The translations under genes and the position numbers were made by a program. Under the pieces are notes generated by a model. The model did no database searches, was not told the DNA's origin, and saw only the letters and a list, made by a program, of their open reading frames with translations. DNA of 64,000 nt. It comes from Terrisporobacter glycolicus ATCC 14880 = DSM 1288 (GTDB lineage Bacteria > Bacillota > Clostridia > Peptostreptococcales > Peptostreptococcaceae). Location: positions 682,001 to 746,000 of the forward strand of contig NZ_CP117523.1 of the NCBI RefSeq assembly GCF_036812735.1, read 5' to 3'. Shown here one piece after another: positions 35,340-44,094 of this stretch; position 1 is the stretch's first letter, and each line of letters opens with the position of its first letter.

Positions 35340-35702
35340 ATGGAAACAATATACAAAAATAAAATAAAAAATATAGGTTCAGAAGTATCAGCCTTTGAAG
35401 GGGAGCCAATGTTTATATTATTTGGAGATAATGCTCCAGATACATTAAAAGATTTCTGTTATACAGTAGATATACAACCAGTAAGTGAGACTATAGAGGT
35501 TGGTCATACAGTTGAAATCGATGGAAATGAATACAAAATAACTGCAATTGGAAATGTTGCAGAGCAAAACTTAGTAAGTTTAGGTCATGTTACTATAGTA
35601 TTTGATGGGTCAGCAGAAGCTTCTTTACCAGGAAGTATATATGTTGAAAGTTTAGAGGTACCAAAACTATCAATCGGTAGTGAAATATTAATAAAAAAAT
35701 AA
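35340..35702 (+). CDS. srlB: Sorbitol PTS EIIA component
   Basis: This 120-residue cytosolic protein aligns end to end with glucitol EIIA (MFILFGDNAPDTLKDFCY, ITAIGNVAEQNLVSLGHVTI, FDGSAEASLPGSIYVE). As I recall the E. coli protein, the phosphorylated residue is His43 in C-F-I-H-C-H; here the matching segment is CYTVDIQ, with Val43 and no His. Conserved His83 (SLGHVT) and His56 remain. Whether this is normal for Gram-positive members I cannot settle. Last PTS gene, ended by a terminator. Confidence 0.88.
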   Translation: METIYKNKIKNIGSEVSAFEGEPMFILFGDNAPDTLKDFCYTVDIQPVSETIEVGHTVEIDGNEYKITAIGNVAEQNLVSLGHVTIVFDGSAEASLPGSIYVESLEVPKLSIGSEILIKK

Positions 35703-35720
35703 TTAATACTTTATATTGAA

Positions 35721-35761
35721 AAAAAATCAGTTACTTCTGTATAGAGGTAACTGATTTTTTC
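35721..35761 (+). terminator. Intrinsic terminator of the sorbitol PTS genes
   Basis: AAAAAATCAGTTACTTCT pairs with AGAGGTAACTGATTTTTT, with a 4-nt loop. Read-through could still supply the two genes that follow. Confidence 0.9.
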
Positions 35762-35793
35762 TAATAATTGTATACAAAATTTAGGAGGTAATT

Positions 35794-36468
35794 ATGGAGT
35801 TAATATTAGATACAGCAAATTTAGAGGACATAAAAGATCTGTACACTCATTTAATTATAGATGGTGTGACTACTAATCCAAGTATAGTTTCAAAAGAAGG
35901 GAAAGATTTTGAAATACTTATAAAAGAGATTGATGAAATTATAGGCCAAGATACACCAATACATGCACAAGTAGTAAGTACAGAATTTGAAGATATAATA
36001 GAAGAAGCTTTATTTATAAGTAGTATAAGAAAGAATATGTATGTAAAAATACCAGTAACAAAAGATGGGCTAAGAGCTATAAAAGAACTTAAAAAACAAG
36101 GAATAAAGATAACTGCAACAGCAATATTTACTGCACATCAAGGTTTTTTAGCTGCAAAAGCCGGTGCTGATTATGTTGCACCTTACGTTAATAGATTAGA
36201 CAACATTAGTGCAGATGGAATATCAGTAGTAAGTGATTTAGTTAGAATATTAAATACTTATAATATGAAAACAAAGGTACTTGCTGCTAGCTTTAAAAAC
36301 TGCCAACAAGTTTTAGAATTAATGAAATCAGGTGTTCATAGTGTAACTGTACCATCAGATATATGTAGTGCAATGATGAACCATCCTTTAACTAGTTGGA
36401 GCGTAGATAAATTTACTGAAGATTGGTATGGTGCTTTTGGAGAAGATACAACAACAAAGAAAAAGTAA
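35794..36468 (+). CDS. Small transaldolase / fructose-6-phosphate aldolase-like protein
   Basis: This 224-residue TIM-barrel protein belongs to the TalC/FSA group: MELILDTANLEDIKD, GVTTNPSIVSKEG, the Schiff-base Lys85 in YVKIPVT, ITATAIFTAHQGFLAAKAGA, YVAPYVNRLDN and VLAASFKN. It splits or rearranges fructose-6-phosphate or sedoheptulose-7-phosphate. Its place after the sorbitol genes, whose product is fructose-6-phosphate, suits such a role. Distinguishing transaldolase from FSA needs the active-site Gln/Phe residues and cannot be settled here. Confidence 0.87.
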   Translation: MELILDTANLEDIKDLYTHLIIDGVTTNPSIVSKEGKDFEILIKEIDEIIGQDTPIHAQVVSTEFEDIIEEALFISSIRKNMYVKIPVTKDGLRAIKELKKQGIKITATAIFTAHQGFLAAKAGADYVAPYVNRLDNISADGISVVSDLVRILNTYNMKTKVLAASFKNCQQVLELMKSGVHSVTVPSDICSAMMNHPLTSWSVDKFTEDWYGAFGEDTTTKKK

Positions 36469-36486
36469 TGAATAGGGGGAAAGACT

Positions 36487-37290
36487 ATGTATTATGACTA
36501 TCATATGCACTCGAGTTTTTCTGAAGATAGTAAAACACCTATGGATGATATGATAAAAAAATCTATAGAATTAGGTCTAAAAGAGATATGCTTTACTGAG
36601 CATATAGACTATAGTGTAATAATAGATGATGAAGAAAGAGATATTAGTGTAGACTATAAGGATTATTTTTCTAGATTGAATTATTTTAATGAACTTTACA
36701 AAAATGATATCACTATAAAAAAGGGAATAGAAATGGGACTGCAAGGTCATGTACTAGATAGATGTTTAGAAGATGTCATCAATAACGACTTTGATTTTGT
36801 TATAGCATCAATTCATACAATTGATAAGCAGGAGTTGATAGGAAAAAAATTCTATCAAGACAAAACTCAATTAGAAGCCTATAGACAGTACTATGAAACT
36901 TTGTACGGTGTGATGAAGAAATTTAAAAATTATTCTGTACTTGGTCATGTTGATATTGTTAAAAGGTACGGTGATTTAAACAATATAATAGACGATAAGG
37001 TATTTGGTGATGAAATTGATGAAATATTAAAAATGGTAATACATGAAGGTAAAGGAATAGAGATTAATACATCTTGTTTTAGATACAAATTACCAGATTT
37101 AACTCCTTCATCATATATATTAAAAAGATATAGAGAACTTGGAGGGGAAATTATTACTACAGGTTCAGATTCTCATAATCCAGCTCAAGTGGCTCATGAA
37201 TTTAAAAGAATTTATGAAAATTTAAAAGATATGGGATACAAATATGTCTGTACTTTTGACAAAATGAAGCCTAACTTTATAAGTTTATAG
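36487..37290 (+). CDS. PHP-domain phosphatase (histidinol-phosphatase HisK-like)
   Basis: This 267-residue PHP protein has the metal motifs DYHMHSSFSEDSKTP (~4-18), FTEHID (~36-41), GIEMGLQGH (~80-88), IASIHTID (~103-110), LGHVDIVKRYG (~157-167) and TGSDSHNPAQVAHEF (~235-249). That set matches histidinol-phosphatase (HisK/HisJ) of Firmicutes. No other his gene is near, so it may act on another sugar or polyol phosphate linked with the sorbitol genes. It follows the aldolase by 18 bp, so they are probably co-transcribed. Confidence 0.85.
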   Translation: MYYDYHMHSSFSEDSKTPMDDMIKKSIELGLKEICFTEHIDYSVIIDDEERDISVDYKDYFSRLNYFNELYKNDITIKKGIEMGLQGHVLDRCLEDVINNDFDFVIASIHTIDKQELIGKKFYQDKTQLEAYRQYYETLYGVMKKFKNYSVLGHVDIVKRYGDLNNIIDDKVFGDEIDEILKMVIHEGKGIEINTSCFRYKLPDLTPSSYILKRYRELGGEIITTGSDSHNPAQVAHEFKRIYENLKDMGYKYVCTFDKMKPNFISL

Positions 37291-37295
37291 ACAAT

Positions 37296-37330
37296 AAAAA
37301 GGTGGTATCAAAAAAGATACCGCCTTTTTG
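37296..37330. terminator. Bidirectional intrinsic terminator
   Basis: AAAAAGGTGGTATC pairs with GATACCGCCTTTTT between convergent genes. Confidence 0.9.
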
Positions 37331-38197
37331 CTAATACATTTGTTTGAAACCTTCCCCAAGTGCTTCGTGAACATCTGTAATAACTACAAATGCATTATGG
37401 TCAACACTTTTGACGATTTTTCTAAGAGTAGATACCTCTCTTTTACCGACTACAACAAGTAAAGCATCTTTTTCTTCTTTTGTATAACCACCTTTGGCAC
37501 TTAAAATAGTAACTCCTCTATTCATTTTTTCTAATATAGCATTAGATATTTCATCTGGTGAATTTGATATAATAGTAAAAGATTTGGCACTATAAAAACC
37601 TTGCACAACCATATCGCTTACTACAACAGCAACGTATAATCCTAGTGCAGAGTATAAACCAATCTCTATTTTTCCTGTAGCGAATATTGATGACATAACT
37701 ACTATAAAATCCGCTACTCCCATTAATTTGGGAACACTAATGGATGGAAGCCATCTGTTTAATATTAGACCTATTAAATCTGTACCACCTGTTGTTCCGT
37801 TGATATTAAATATTACACCAAGCCCTAATCCTAAAATTACTCCACCAGTAAGAGTTGATAATAAGACGTCGTTAGTAATTTGGAAATTTTCGAAATTTTC
37901 GAATAAATTTAGCGCTAAAGTAAAGAAAACTATTCCGGATAACGTTTTCAAACATTCTCTTTTTGTTAGAACTTTGTATGCTAAGATAAATAATGGCACA
38001 TTAAAAATTAAGTTCACAAACCATAAGGGGATGTTAAACAGATAATTGATTATTACTGCTAATCCTGTTAATCCTCCAGGAGCAATTGAATGAGGATCAA
38101 AGAACAATACAAAAGATAATGCCATCAAAAGACATCCCATAATAAGAAGGAATGTTTCATATAAAAATTCCTTTAAGCTAATTTTTTGTTCTCCCAT
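37331..38197 (-). CDS. YitT-family membrane protein (DUF161/DUF2179)
   Basis: This 288-residue protein starts at MGEQKIS with GGAGG six bases upstream; an open frame 31 codons longer lacks a ribosome site. Five or so helices form the YitT_membrane part (~15-205; FDPHSIAPGGLTGLAVIINY, NINGTTGGTDLIGLILNRW), and the C-terminal ~80 residues are the DUF2179 domain (YSAKSFTIISNSPDEISNAI, GYTKEEKDALLVVVGKRE). The role is unknown; some relatives are linked with nucleotide or metabolite sensing. Monocistronic. Confidence 0.88.
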   Translation of the reverse strand: MGEQKISLKEFLYETFLLIMGCLLMALSFVLFFDPHSIAPGGLTGLAVIINYLFNIPLWFVNLIFNVPLFILAYKVLTKRECLKTLSGIVFFTLALNLFENFENFQITNDVLLSTLTGGVILGLGLGVIFNINGTTGGTDLIGLILNRWLPSISVPKLMGVADFIVVMSSIFATGKIEIGLYSALGLYVAVVVSDMVVQGFYSAKSFTIISNSPDEISNAILEKMNRGVTILSAKGGYTKEEKDALLVVVGKREVSTLRKIVKSVDHNAFVVITDVHEALGEGFKQMY

Positions 38198-38503
38198 AAT
38201 AAACCTCCATATAAATATAGGTATGATGTATGCTAATATTTCTTCGGTTATAAGTAACATTCTAATCTTTATTTTAATGAAAAACAACAACTTGGGCCAA
38301 GAATTAAAATTTTAATAATTTGTACTTTATTTATATAAAAAAACTATCATATAAGTTTAAAAAGTATATTTTAAGTAATTTGAATTCATTGAAATAAAAC
38401 GAAATAGGCAGAAAATACCAGTAGTATAAAAATTTTTTTATAATGAAAATAACATCATTCTCAATTACAATATAATTACAAACATATAAAGGGGTGTCAT
38501 AAA
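38198..38503. other. Intergenic region with no gene
   Basis: These ~305 bases separate two divergent genes. They hold the ribosome sites at each edge and AT-rich promoter DNA; I see no hairpin, repeat or conserved RNA. Confidence 0.6.
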
Positions 38504-38965
38504 ATGAGTTTTTTTAGTGGGGAATTAAGAACTTTTGATTTATGCAAAATGAATGAGGAAATATGTAAAAAAGTTGCTGTAAAAACGTGCTACAATGGTA
38601 TAAGTACCTGTTTAAAGGAAGATGAAAAAGACAAGAAGATTGAAGAATTATTAAAGTATAAGGGGCAGCTATATTATTTTTTTGGTAGTAGAAATGAACA
38701 GTATTTATCATGTATAAATGGAAAAAACTATATTATTGATGATGAGTCAAAAGGAAATTCACAAGGTATATATATGTCAGATGCATATATTAATGCTTAT
38801 GAAGATATAAACTTAGGATTTTTAATTTCATGTAATGGTAAAAATATAGAAATACATCCGGCTTTAGAAGGGGAAGCTATAGAATGCCGAAGATGCGAAA
38901 TTGTAGAAGATTGTGGCGATTTGAATAAAGAAATGAAATATTTTATAAATAAATACATATTATAA
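38504..38965 (+). CDS. Cys-rich hypothetical protein
   Basis: This 153-residue soluble protein has nine Cys, including CRRCEIVEDC near residue 128-137 that could bind a metal or form disulfides, and no signal peptide, membrane helix or domain I recognise. The N-terminus is CKMNEEICKKVAVKTCYNGI. The AAGGGGTG ribosome site and the terminator support it as a real single gene. Its cytosolic location in an anaerobe would keep the Cys reduced, so a metal or Fe-S site is more likely than disulfides. Function unknown. Confidence 0.6.
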   Translation: MSFFSGELRTFDLCKMNEEICKKVAVKTCYNGISTCLKEDEKDKKIEELLKYKGQLYYFFGSRNEQYLSCINGKNYIIDDESKGNSQGIYMSDAYINAYEDINLGFLISCNGKNIEIHPALEGEAIECRRCEIVEDCGDLNKEMKYFINKYIL

Positions 38966-38981
38966 AGATAGAGGAAAAAAT

Positions 38982-39016
38982 AAAGGAATATGGACTTTGA
39001 CATATTCCTTTATTTT
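38982..39016 (+). terminator. Intrinsic terminator
   Basis: AAAGGAATATG pairs with CATATTCCTTT. Confidence 0.8.
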
Positions 39017-39128
39017 ATGGAAAGATAAATAAATATGTGGCTATCATATGTAGAAAGTAACCTTATTTAAGAACAATCATATATATAAAAATGTAAAGTA
39101 TAATTTTATAAGAAGGGATGCTAAACTT

Positions 39129-40427
39129 ATGGATATATATAATAATCATAATAAATATAGAGATTTATTTATTGGAGTAGACAATCCAGTTCAATTGGCA
39201 GATGGAAATATGGCTATGCCCATAGGATTTGATAATGGAGCAACTACGCCATCATTAAAATCATCATATAGAGAATTAAGTAAAGGATTAATAACATATG
39301 GAGCTGTAGCTAGGGGAACTGGCCAGAAAAGTGAAATAACTACTCAAAAATATGAAGAGGCAAGACAAATTATACTAGATTTTTTTAATGTGGGTAGTGA
39401 TTCAAGATATACTGCAGTTTTTGGAAAAACTACAACTGAGTGTATGAATTTATTAGCAAATGTTTTAATTAAAAGTAAAGATGATAAAATAATTACAACA
39501 AGAATGGAGCATCATGCCAATGATTTGCCTTGGAGATATAGCGCTACAGTAGAATATATTGATGTTGATGAAATAGGAAGAATAAGCGTTGAGAGTATAG
39601 AAGATAAATTGAAGGAAAATAATGGTACAATTAAATATGTAACTGTAACAGGAGCATCAAATGTAACAGGATATGTAAATCCTATACATGAAATAGCTAA
39701 AATATGTCATAAATATAATGCAAAAATAATAGTAGATGGTGCTCAATTAGTTGCTCATAAGGAAATAAATATGAAGGGCAAAAAGCCAGGAGAAGAAATA
39801 GATTTTCTTGTTTTCTCTAGTCATAAATCATATTCACCATATGGAACAGGTGTAATAGTTGGAATGAAGGAAGAATTGTCAAACTTAACACCGTTTTTAA
39901 AGGGAGGGGCATGTGTAAAAGCAGTTACAGATTATGATGTTATATGGGATGATCCTCCAGCTTTGCATGAAGCAGGTAGCCCAAACTCATTAGGAGCTAT
40001 GGCTACAGGTAGAGCATTACAAGAATTGAAGAAAATTGGTTTTGATAATATATATGAACATGAAATGATGTTAAAAGAATTTATAATAACAGAAATGAAA
40101 AAAATAGACAGGGTTATATTATATGGAGATAATGAAAATATAGATGATCGACTAGGTATTATTGTTTTTAATATAGATGGTGAAAATTATAAAACAATAG
40201 GTAAAAGATTTGCGGATGAAATGGCAATTGCTCTAAGAACTGGAAAGTTTTGTGCACATCCATATGTTAATAGGTTAATGGGAATTAGCGATGAAACTGC
40301 ATGTAACAATGCTTATAATAATAAACCGACAAATGGAATGTTAAGAGCTAGCTTAGGACTTTATAATACTATGGAAGAAGCAAGGGCATTTATAGCATAT
40401 ACTAAATATTTAGTATCAACTTTATAA
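39129..40427 (+). CDS. Class-V aminotransferase (cysteine desulfurase-like)
   Basis: This 432-residue PLP enzyme has the fold-type I class V pattern: FDNGATTPSLKSS (~34-46), RMEHHANDLPWR (~124-135), VTVTGASNVTGYVNPI (~175-190), IIVDGAQLVAHK (~203-214) and the PLP Lys in FSSHKSYSPYGTG (~233-245). An LRTGKFCAHP segment (~370) holds a candidate catalytic Cys as in cysteine desulfurases of the CsdA/SufS type, and the protein lacks an IscU or SufU neighbour. It may be a desulfurase or a related beta-lyase. It is monocistronic, so pathway context is missing. Confidence 0.8.
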   Translation: MDIYNNHNKYRDLFIGVDNPVQLADGNMAMPIGFDNGATTPSLKSSYRELSKGLITYGAVARGTGQKSEITTQKYEEARQIILDFFNVGSDSRYTAVFGKTTTECMNLLANVLIKSKDDKIITTRMEHHANDLPWRYSATVEYIDVDEIGRISVESIEDKLKENNGTIKYVTVTGASNVTGYVNPIHEIAKICHKYNAKIIVDGAQLVAHKEINMKGKKPGEEIDFLVFSSHKSYSPYGTGVIVGMKEELSNLTPFLKGGACVKAVTDYDVIWDDPPALHEAGSPNSLGAMATGRALQELKKIGFDNIYEHEMMLKEFIITEMKKIDRVILYGDNENIDDRLGIIVFNIDGENYKTIGKRFADEMAIALRTGKFCAHPYVNRLMGISDETACNNAYNNKPTNGMLRASLGLYNTMEEARAFIAYTKYLVSTL

Positions 40428-40440
40428 TTATTTATTTTTT

Positions 40441-40477
40441 AAGAGGATAAGTATTTGAAATACTTATCCTCTTTTAT
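40441..40477 (+). terminator. Intrinsic terminator
   Basis: AAGAGGATAAGTATTT pairs perfectly with AAATACTTATCCTCTT. Confidence 0.9.
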
Positions 40478-40521
40478 TATTTATATGTAGTTACTAAAGA
40501 AGATAAAATTTTTATAAAAAA

Positions 40522-40574
40522 TAGTTGCAATCACAACTAAATATGTTATACTAATATAGTTGCATACACAACTA
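40522..40574 (+). promoter_or_regulatory. Promoter with twin MarR operators
   Basis: TAGTTG-N6-CAACTA occurs twice, at 40522-40539 and 40557-40574, with centres 35 bp apart. The promoter TTGCAA (40525-40530), 16-bp spacer, TATACT (40547-40552) has its -35 inside the first site and its start point inside the second, ideal for autorepression by the MarR protein encoded next. Confidence 0.78.
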
Positions 40575-40596
40575 AATAAAGAAAGGGGAGAGGTAT

Positions 40597-41025
40597 ATGA
40601 AAAAAAATAATTGTGATAATATTGGAAAATATATTTCTCAAATATATAGAAAAGGCCGTATTTTCATTAGTAAAGGTCTGGAGGAATATAATATAGGTCA
40701 AGGTCAATTTATGTACTTATTAGAACTTTATATAGAGGATGGTAGAAATCAAGAGGAATTAGCTGAAGTACTTAAAATAGATAAAGGAACTACAGCAAGA
40801 GCTATAAAAAAGTTAGAAGAAAATGGATTTGTAAGAAGAGAAAAGGACGAAAATGACAAAAGATCCAACAGGGTTTATTTAACAGAAGAAGGAAAAGGAG
40901 TAAAGAATGATATATTCTTTATTTTGAATCAATGGGATGAAAAAATGAGCGAGCAATTAAATAAAGAAGAAAGAGAATTAATGATAAAACTACTTAAAAG
41001 AGTTTGCTCTAATATAAATATATAG
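40597..41025 (+). CDS. MarR-family transcription regulator
   Basis: This 142-residue winged-helix repressor has the MarR pattern NQEELAEVLKIDKGTTARAIKKLEENGFVRREKDENDKRSNRVYLTEEG (recognition helix ~65-80, wing D-x-R-S ~90). It probably represses its own operon and releases DNA on binding a toxic compound. Two identical-arm palindromes overlap its promoter. It is followed 11 bp later by a MATE efflux pump, the gene it most likely controls. Confidence 0.92.
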   Translation: MKKNNCDNIGKYISQIYRKGRIFISKGLEEYNIGQGQFMYLLELYIEDGRNQEELAEVLKIDKGTTARAIKKLEENGFVRREKDENDKRSNRVYLTEEGKGVKNDIFFILNQWDEKMSEQLNKEERELMIKLLKRVCSNINI

Positions 41026-41036
41026 GAGGAAAATGT

Positions 41037-42404
41037 ATGAATAAAAATCAGGCAGAATTAGGAACACAATCAGTTGGAAAATTATTATTAAAATATTCTG
41101 TGCCAGCTATAATAGGAATGATGGTAAATGCACTTTACAATGTGGTAGATAGAATATTTATAGGGAATATACCTGAAGTAGGTTCTATGGCTATAGCAGG
41201 ACTTGGTGTTACAATGCCTATACTTACAATAGCGTTAGCTTTTGGAATGCTTGTTGGTGTAGGTTCAGCAACAAATGTTTCTATAAAATTAGGACAAGGT
41301 AGAAAAGAAGAGGCGCAAAATATAATAGGAACAGGTATGTTATTATCAGTAGTATTAGGTGTTACACTTACCATATTAGGACTTATATTTTCAAAACAGA
41401 TACTAATATTATTTGGTGCTAGTGATGCAACCTTATATTACGCAAAATCATATACAGATATAATTATTGTAGGAACAACATTTTCTATAATGGCGATGTT
41501 CTTTAACAATGTTATTAGAGGAGATGGAAATCCTAAATTATCAGCAATTATAATGACAGTTGGATGTCTTACAAATATAATATTAGATGCACTATTTATT
41601 TTTAAGTTTAATATGGGAATCCAAGGTGCAGCAAGTGCAACAATAATATCACAAGCTATAACAGCTATGTGGGGACTTTCATATTATTTAAGAAAAAAAT
41701 CTAATTTAGAGTTTAAGTTATCAACTGTTAGATTAAATAAAAATGCAGCAAAATCTATTTTAGCAATAGGTGTGTCACCATTTGCAATTCAGCTTGCAGC
41801 AAGTTTAGTTCAAGTTATAAGTAACCAAAGTTTAAAAACTTATGGTGGAGATTTAGCAATAGGAGCTATGGCTACTATAAGTTCAATTTCAATGATATTT
41901 TTAATGCCTTCATTTGGAATAAGTCAAGGTATGCAACCAATAGTTGGATTTAATTACGGGGCCCAAAAATATGACAGAGCAAAAAAAGCATTACAAATAT
42001 GTTTAATAGCATCTACATGTATATTTGTTATTGGTGCAATGATAATAAATATAGCACCAGAGTTTTTAGTAGGAATGTTTAATAGTGATCCAGAACTTAT
42101 GGGTATAACAGTAAATGGACTTAAAAAATACACAGTAACTTTACCAATATTGAGTGTTGGAATTATAGGGACAAACTATATCCAATCAATTGGTAAAGCT
42201 AAAATATCAATATTGCTTAGCTTACTAAGACAATGTATATTCTTAATACCTTTAATAATGGTATTACCAAAGTTCTTAGGATTAGATGGAGTTTGGTTCT
42301 CACAACCAGTAGCAGATATTATTGCTATAGTTATAATAGCGGCAGTATTAGTTAAAGAAGTAAAAAGTTACACCAAGGTAAATAAAGAAAAAGCAGTAGC
42401 TTAA
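41037..42404 (+). CDS. MATE-family multidrug efflux protein
   Basis: This 455-residue membrane protein has 12 predicted helices and two MATE repeats (starts VGKLLLKYSVPAIIGMMVNALYN; mid-protein AIGVSPFAIQLAASLVQV; IVGFNYGAQKYDRAKKA is the DinF/NorM-type loop). It exports cationic drugs or metabolites using a sodium or proton gradient. It resembles the MepA branch, which is often paired with a MarR regulator, as here. Ends at a terminator. Confidence 0.93.
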   Translation: MNKNQAELGTQSVGKLLLKYSVPAIIGMMVNALYNVVDRIFIGNIPEVGSMAIAGLGVTMPILTIALAFGMLVGVGSATNVSIKLGQGRKEEAQNIIGTGMLLSVVLGVTLTILGLIFSKQILILFGASDATLYYAKSYTDIIIVGTTFSIMAMFFNNVIRGDGNPKLSAIIMTVGCLTNIILDALFIFKFNMGIQGAASATIISQAITAMWGLSYYLRKKSNLEFKLSTVRLNKNAAKSILAIGVSPFAIQLAASLVQVISNQSLKTYGGDLAIGAMATISSISMIFLMPSFGISQGMQPIVGFNYGAQKYDRAKKALQICLIASTCIFVIGAMIINIAPEFLVGMFNSDPELMGITVNGLKKYTVTLPILSVGIIGTNYIQSIGKAKISILLSLLRQCIFLIPLIMVLPKFLGLDGVWFSQPVADIIAIVIIAAVLVKEVKSYTKVNKEKAVA

Positions 42405-42410
42405 ATACAC

Positions 42411-42443
42411 AAGTCAGCATTAATAATTAGTGCTGACTTTTTT
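42411..42443 (+). terminator. Intrinsic terminator
   Basis: AGTCAGCA pairs with TGCTGACT, followed by five more T. Confidence 0.82.
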
Positions 42444-42508
42444 GTTTTGAATAATGTTAATTAGACAATTATAATGATAAGAGATGTTATGAAATTAAGG
42501 AGATAAAA

Positions 42509-43960
42509 ATGAATAATAAATTTGAAAAGTTTAATTTAGATAAAAATATAATAAAGTCATTAAATAATTTAAATTATAAAGAACCTTCAAAAGTTCAAGA
42601 TGAAGTTATTCCTAGGTTATTAGAAAGAGCAGATGTAATAGTGAAATCTAAAACAGGAAGCGGAAAAACAGCATCTTTTGCCATACCAATGGTAGAAAAA
42701 ATTGATATAGATAATAACAAAGTACAAGGATTAATAATAGCCCCAACAAGAGAGTTAGCACTACAAATTAAAGAGGAAATACAAAATATAGGAAGAATAA
42801 AAAAAGTTAGATGTAGTGCAATATTTGGAAAACAACCACTAAGGGAGCAAGTAACAGAGTTAAAACAAAGGGTTCATATAGTAGTTGCTACACCTGGAAG
42901 AATAATTGATCATATTGGAAGAGGGACTATTGATTTAAGTAATATAAAATACTTTGTAATCGATGAAGCTGATAAAATGTTACATAAAAGTTTTGTTGAT
43001 GATATGGAATTTATACTAAGCAAGTTACCTGAAAAATCATGTAAAGGGATGTTTTCAGCAACTATAGATAATAACATAAATTTAACTTGTGATAAATATA
43101 TGAAAAATCCACTTAGAATAGATATTAAAGAAGATGAAAAAATAAAAAAACAAATTAGTGAATATTTTATTAAAAGTGAAGAAAATGATAAAGATGAATT
43201 ATTAAAAAGGATTATTTATAAGGAATGTCCAAAATCTTTAATTATTTTTGCAAATACAAGAAATAAAGTAGATGAAATTTACAAGAATATGAAAAAAGAT
43301 AAGTTTAATGTTGGAGTAATACATGGTGATATGTCTCAGGATAAAAGATTATTTATCATCAAAGATTTTAAAAATAATAAATTTAACATATTAGTAAGCA
43401 GTGATATTACAGCTAGAGGTATTCATATTGAGGATATTTCTCTGGTAATAAATTATGATGTACCAAGGGATAAAGAAAACTATATTCATAGGATAGGAAG
43501 AACAGGAAGAGTTGATAAATGGGGAAAAGCTATTACAATAGTTTCGTCTAGAGAGAAAAGATATCTTCAGGAAATAGAAGAGTATACAAATGATAAAATA
43601 CAAGAAATAGAAAGTATTGATGATAATGAAGTGAATTTAGGCAAAATAAAATTTGATCAACAGCAAAATAATCTATCAAACAATAAAAGAAATAAGAATA
43701 AGGAAGTTAAAAATTTAAATGATGAAATAACTAGAATTTACTTGAATGTTGGAAAGAAGAAAAAAATAAGAGTTATAGATATAGTTGGAGCATTTAGCAA
43801 TATTGAGGGAATAAGTAATGAAGATATTGGTGTAATTGAAGTAAAAGATACATGTTCTTATGTAGACATCTTAAATCATAAAGGAAAATCATTTTTAAAA
43901 AATCATAAGGAAATTATAATTAAGAAAAAACAGGTAAAGGTTAAAAGAGATAATTCATAG
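42509..43960 (+). CDS. DEAD-box RNA helicase, DbpA-like
   Basis: This 483-residue RNA helicase has motif I SKTGSGKTASF (~47-57), Ia PTRELALQI, Ib ATPGRIIDH, II VIDEADKML (Asp152), III FSATI, V SSDITARGIHIE and VI HRIGRTGRVDK. The last ~75 residues (VIDIVGAFSNIEGISNEDIG...) form the DbpA-type RNA-binding (RRM-like) domain, which in DbpA/YxiN targets hairpin 92 of 23S rRNA. It likely assists late 50S subunit assembly. Asp/Lys/Asn-rich linker at ~385-405. Monocistronic. Confidence 0.9.
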   Translation: MNNKFEKFNLDKNIIKSLNNLNYKEPSKVQDEVIPRLLERADVIVKSKTGSGKTASFAIPMVEKIDIDNNKVQGLIIAPTRELALQIKEEIQNIGRIKKVRCSAIFGKQPLREQVTELKQRVHIVVATPGRIIDHIGRGTIDLSNIKYFVIDEADKMLHKSFVDDMEFILSKLPEKSCKGMFSATIDNNINLTCDKYMKNPLRIDIKEDEKIKKQISEYFIKSEENDKDELLKRIIYKECPKSLIIFANTRNKVDEIYKNMKKDKFNVGVIHGDMSQDKRLFIIKDFKNNKFNILVSSDITARGIHIEDISLVINYDVPRDKENYIHRIGRTGRVDKWGKAITIVSSREKRYLQEIEEYTNDKIQEIESIDDNEVNLGKIKFDQQQNNLSNNKRNKNKEVKNLNDEITRIYLNVGKKKKIRVIDIVGAFSNIEGISNEDIGVIEVKDTCSYVDILNHKGKSFLKNHKEIIIKKKQVKVKRDNS

Positions 43961-44032
43961 GATTAATTGCACTAATTATTTTTTAAAATTAAAAAGAATT
44001 TATTAAAAGAAGCATATTGATATAAATCTTAT

Positions 44033-44062
44033 TGACTTGTACCTTACGTATAGCAATATAAT
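44033..44062 (+). promoter_or_regulatory. MerR-type promoter
   Basis: TTGACT (44033-44038) and TATAAT (44057-44062) are spaced 18 bp apart, wider than usual, with a GTACCTTACGTA block in the spacer. A long spacer is typical for promoters twisted into shape by MerR proteins. Confidence 0.5.
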
Positions 44063-44094
44063 TTGTTTAAAATAATTAGTGAGGAGTGAATAAT

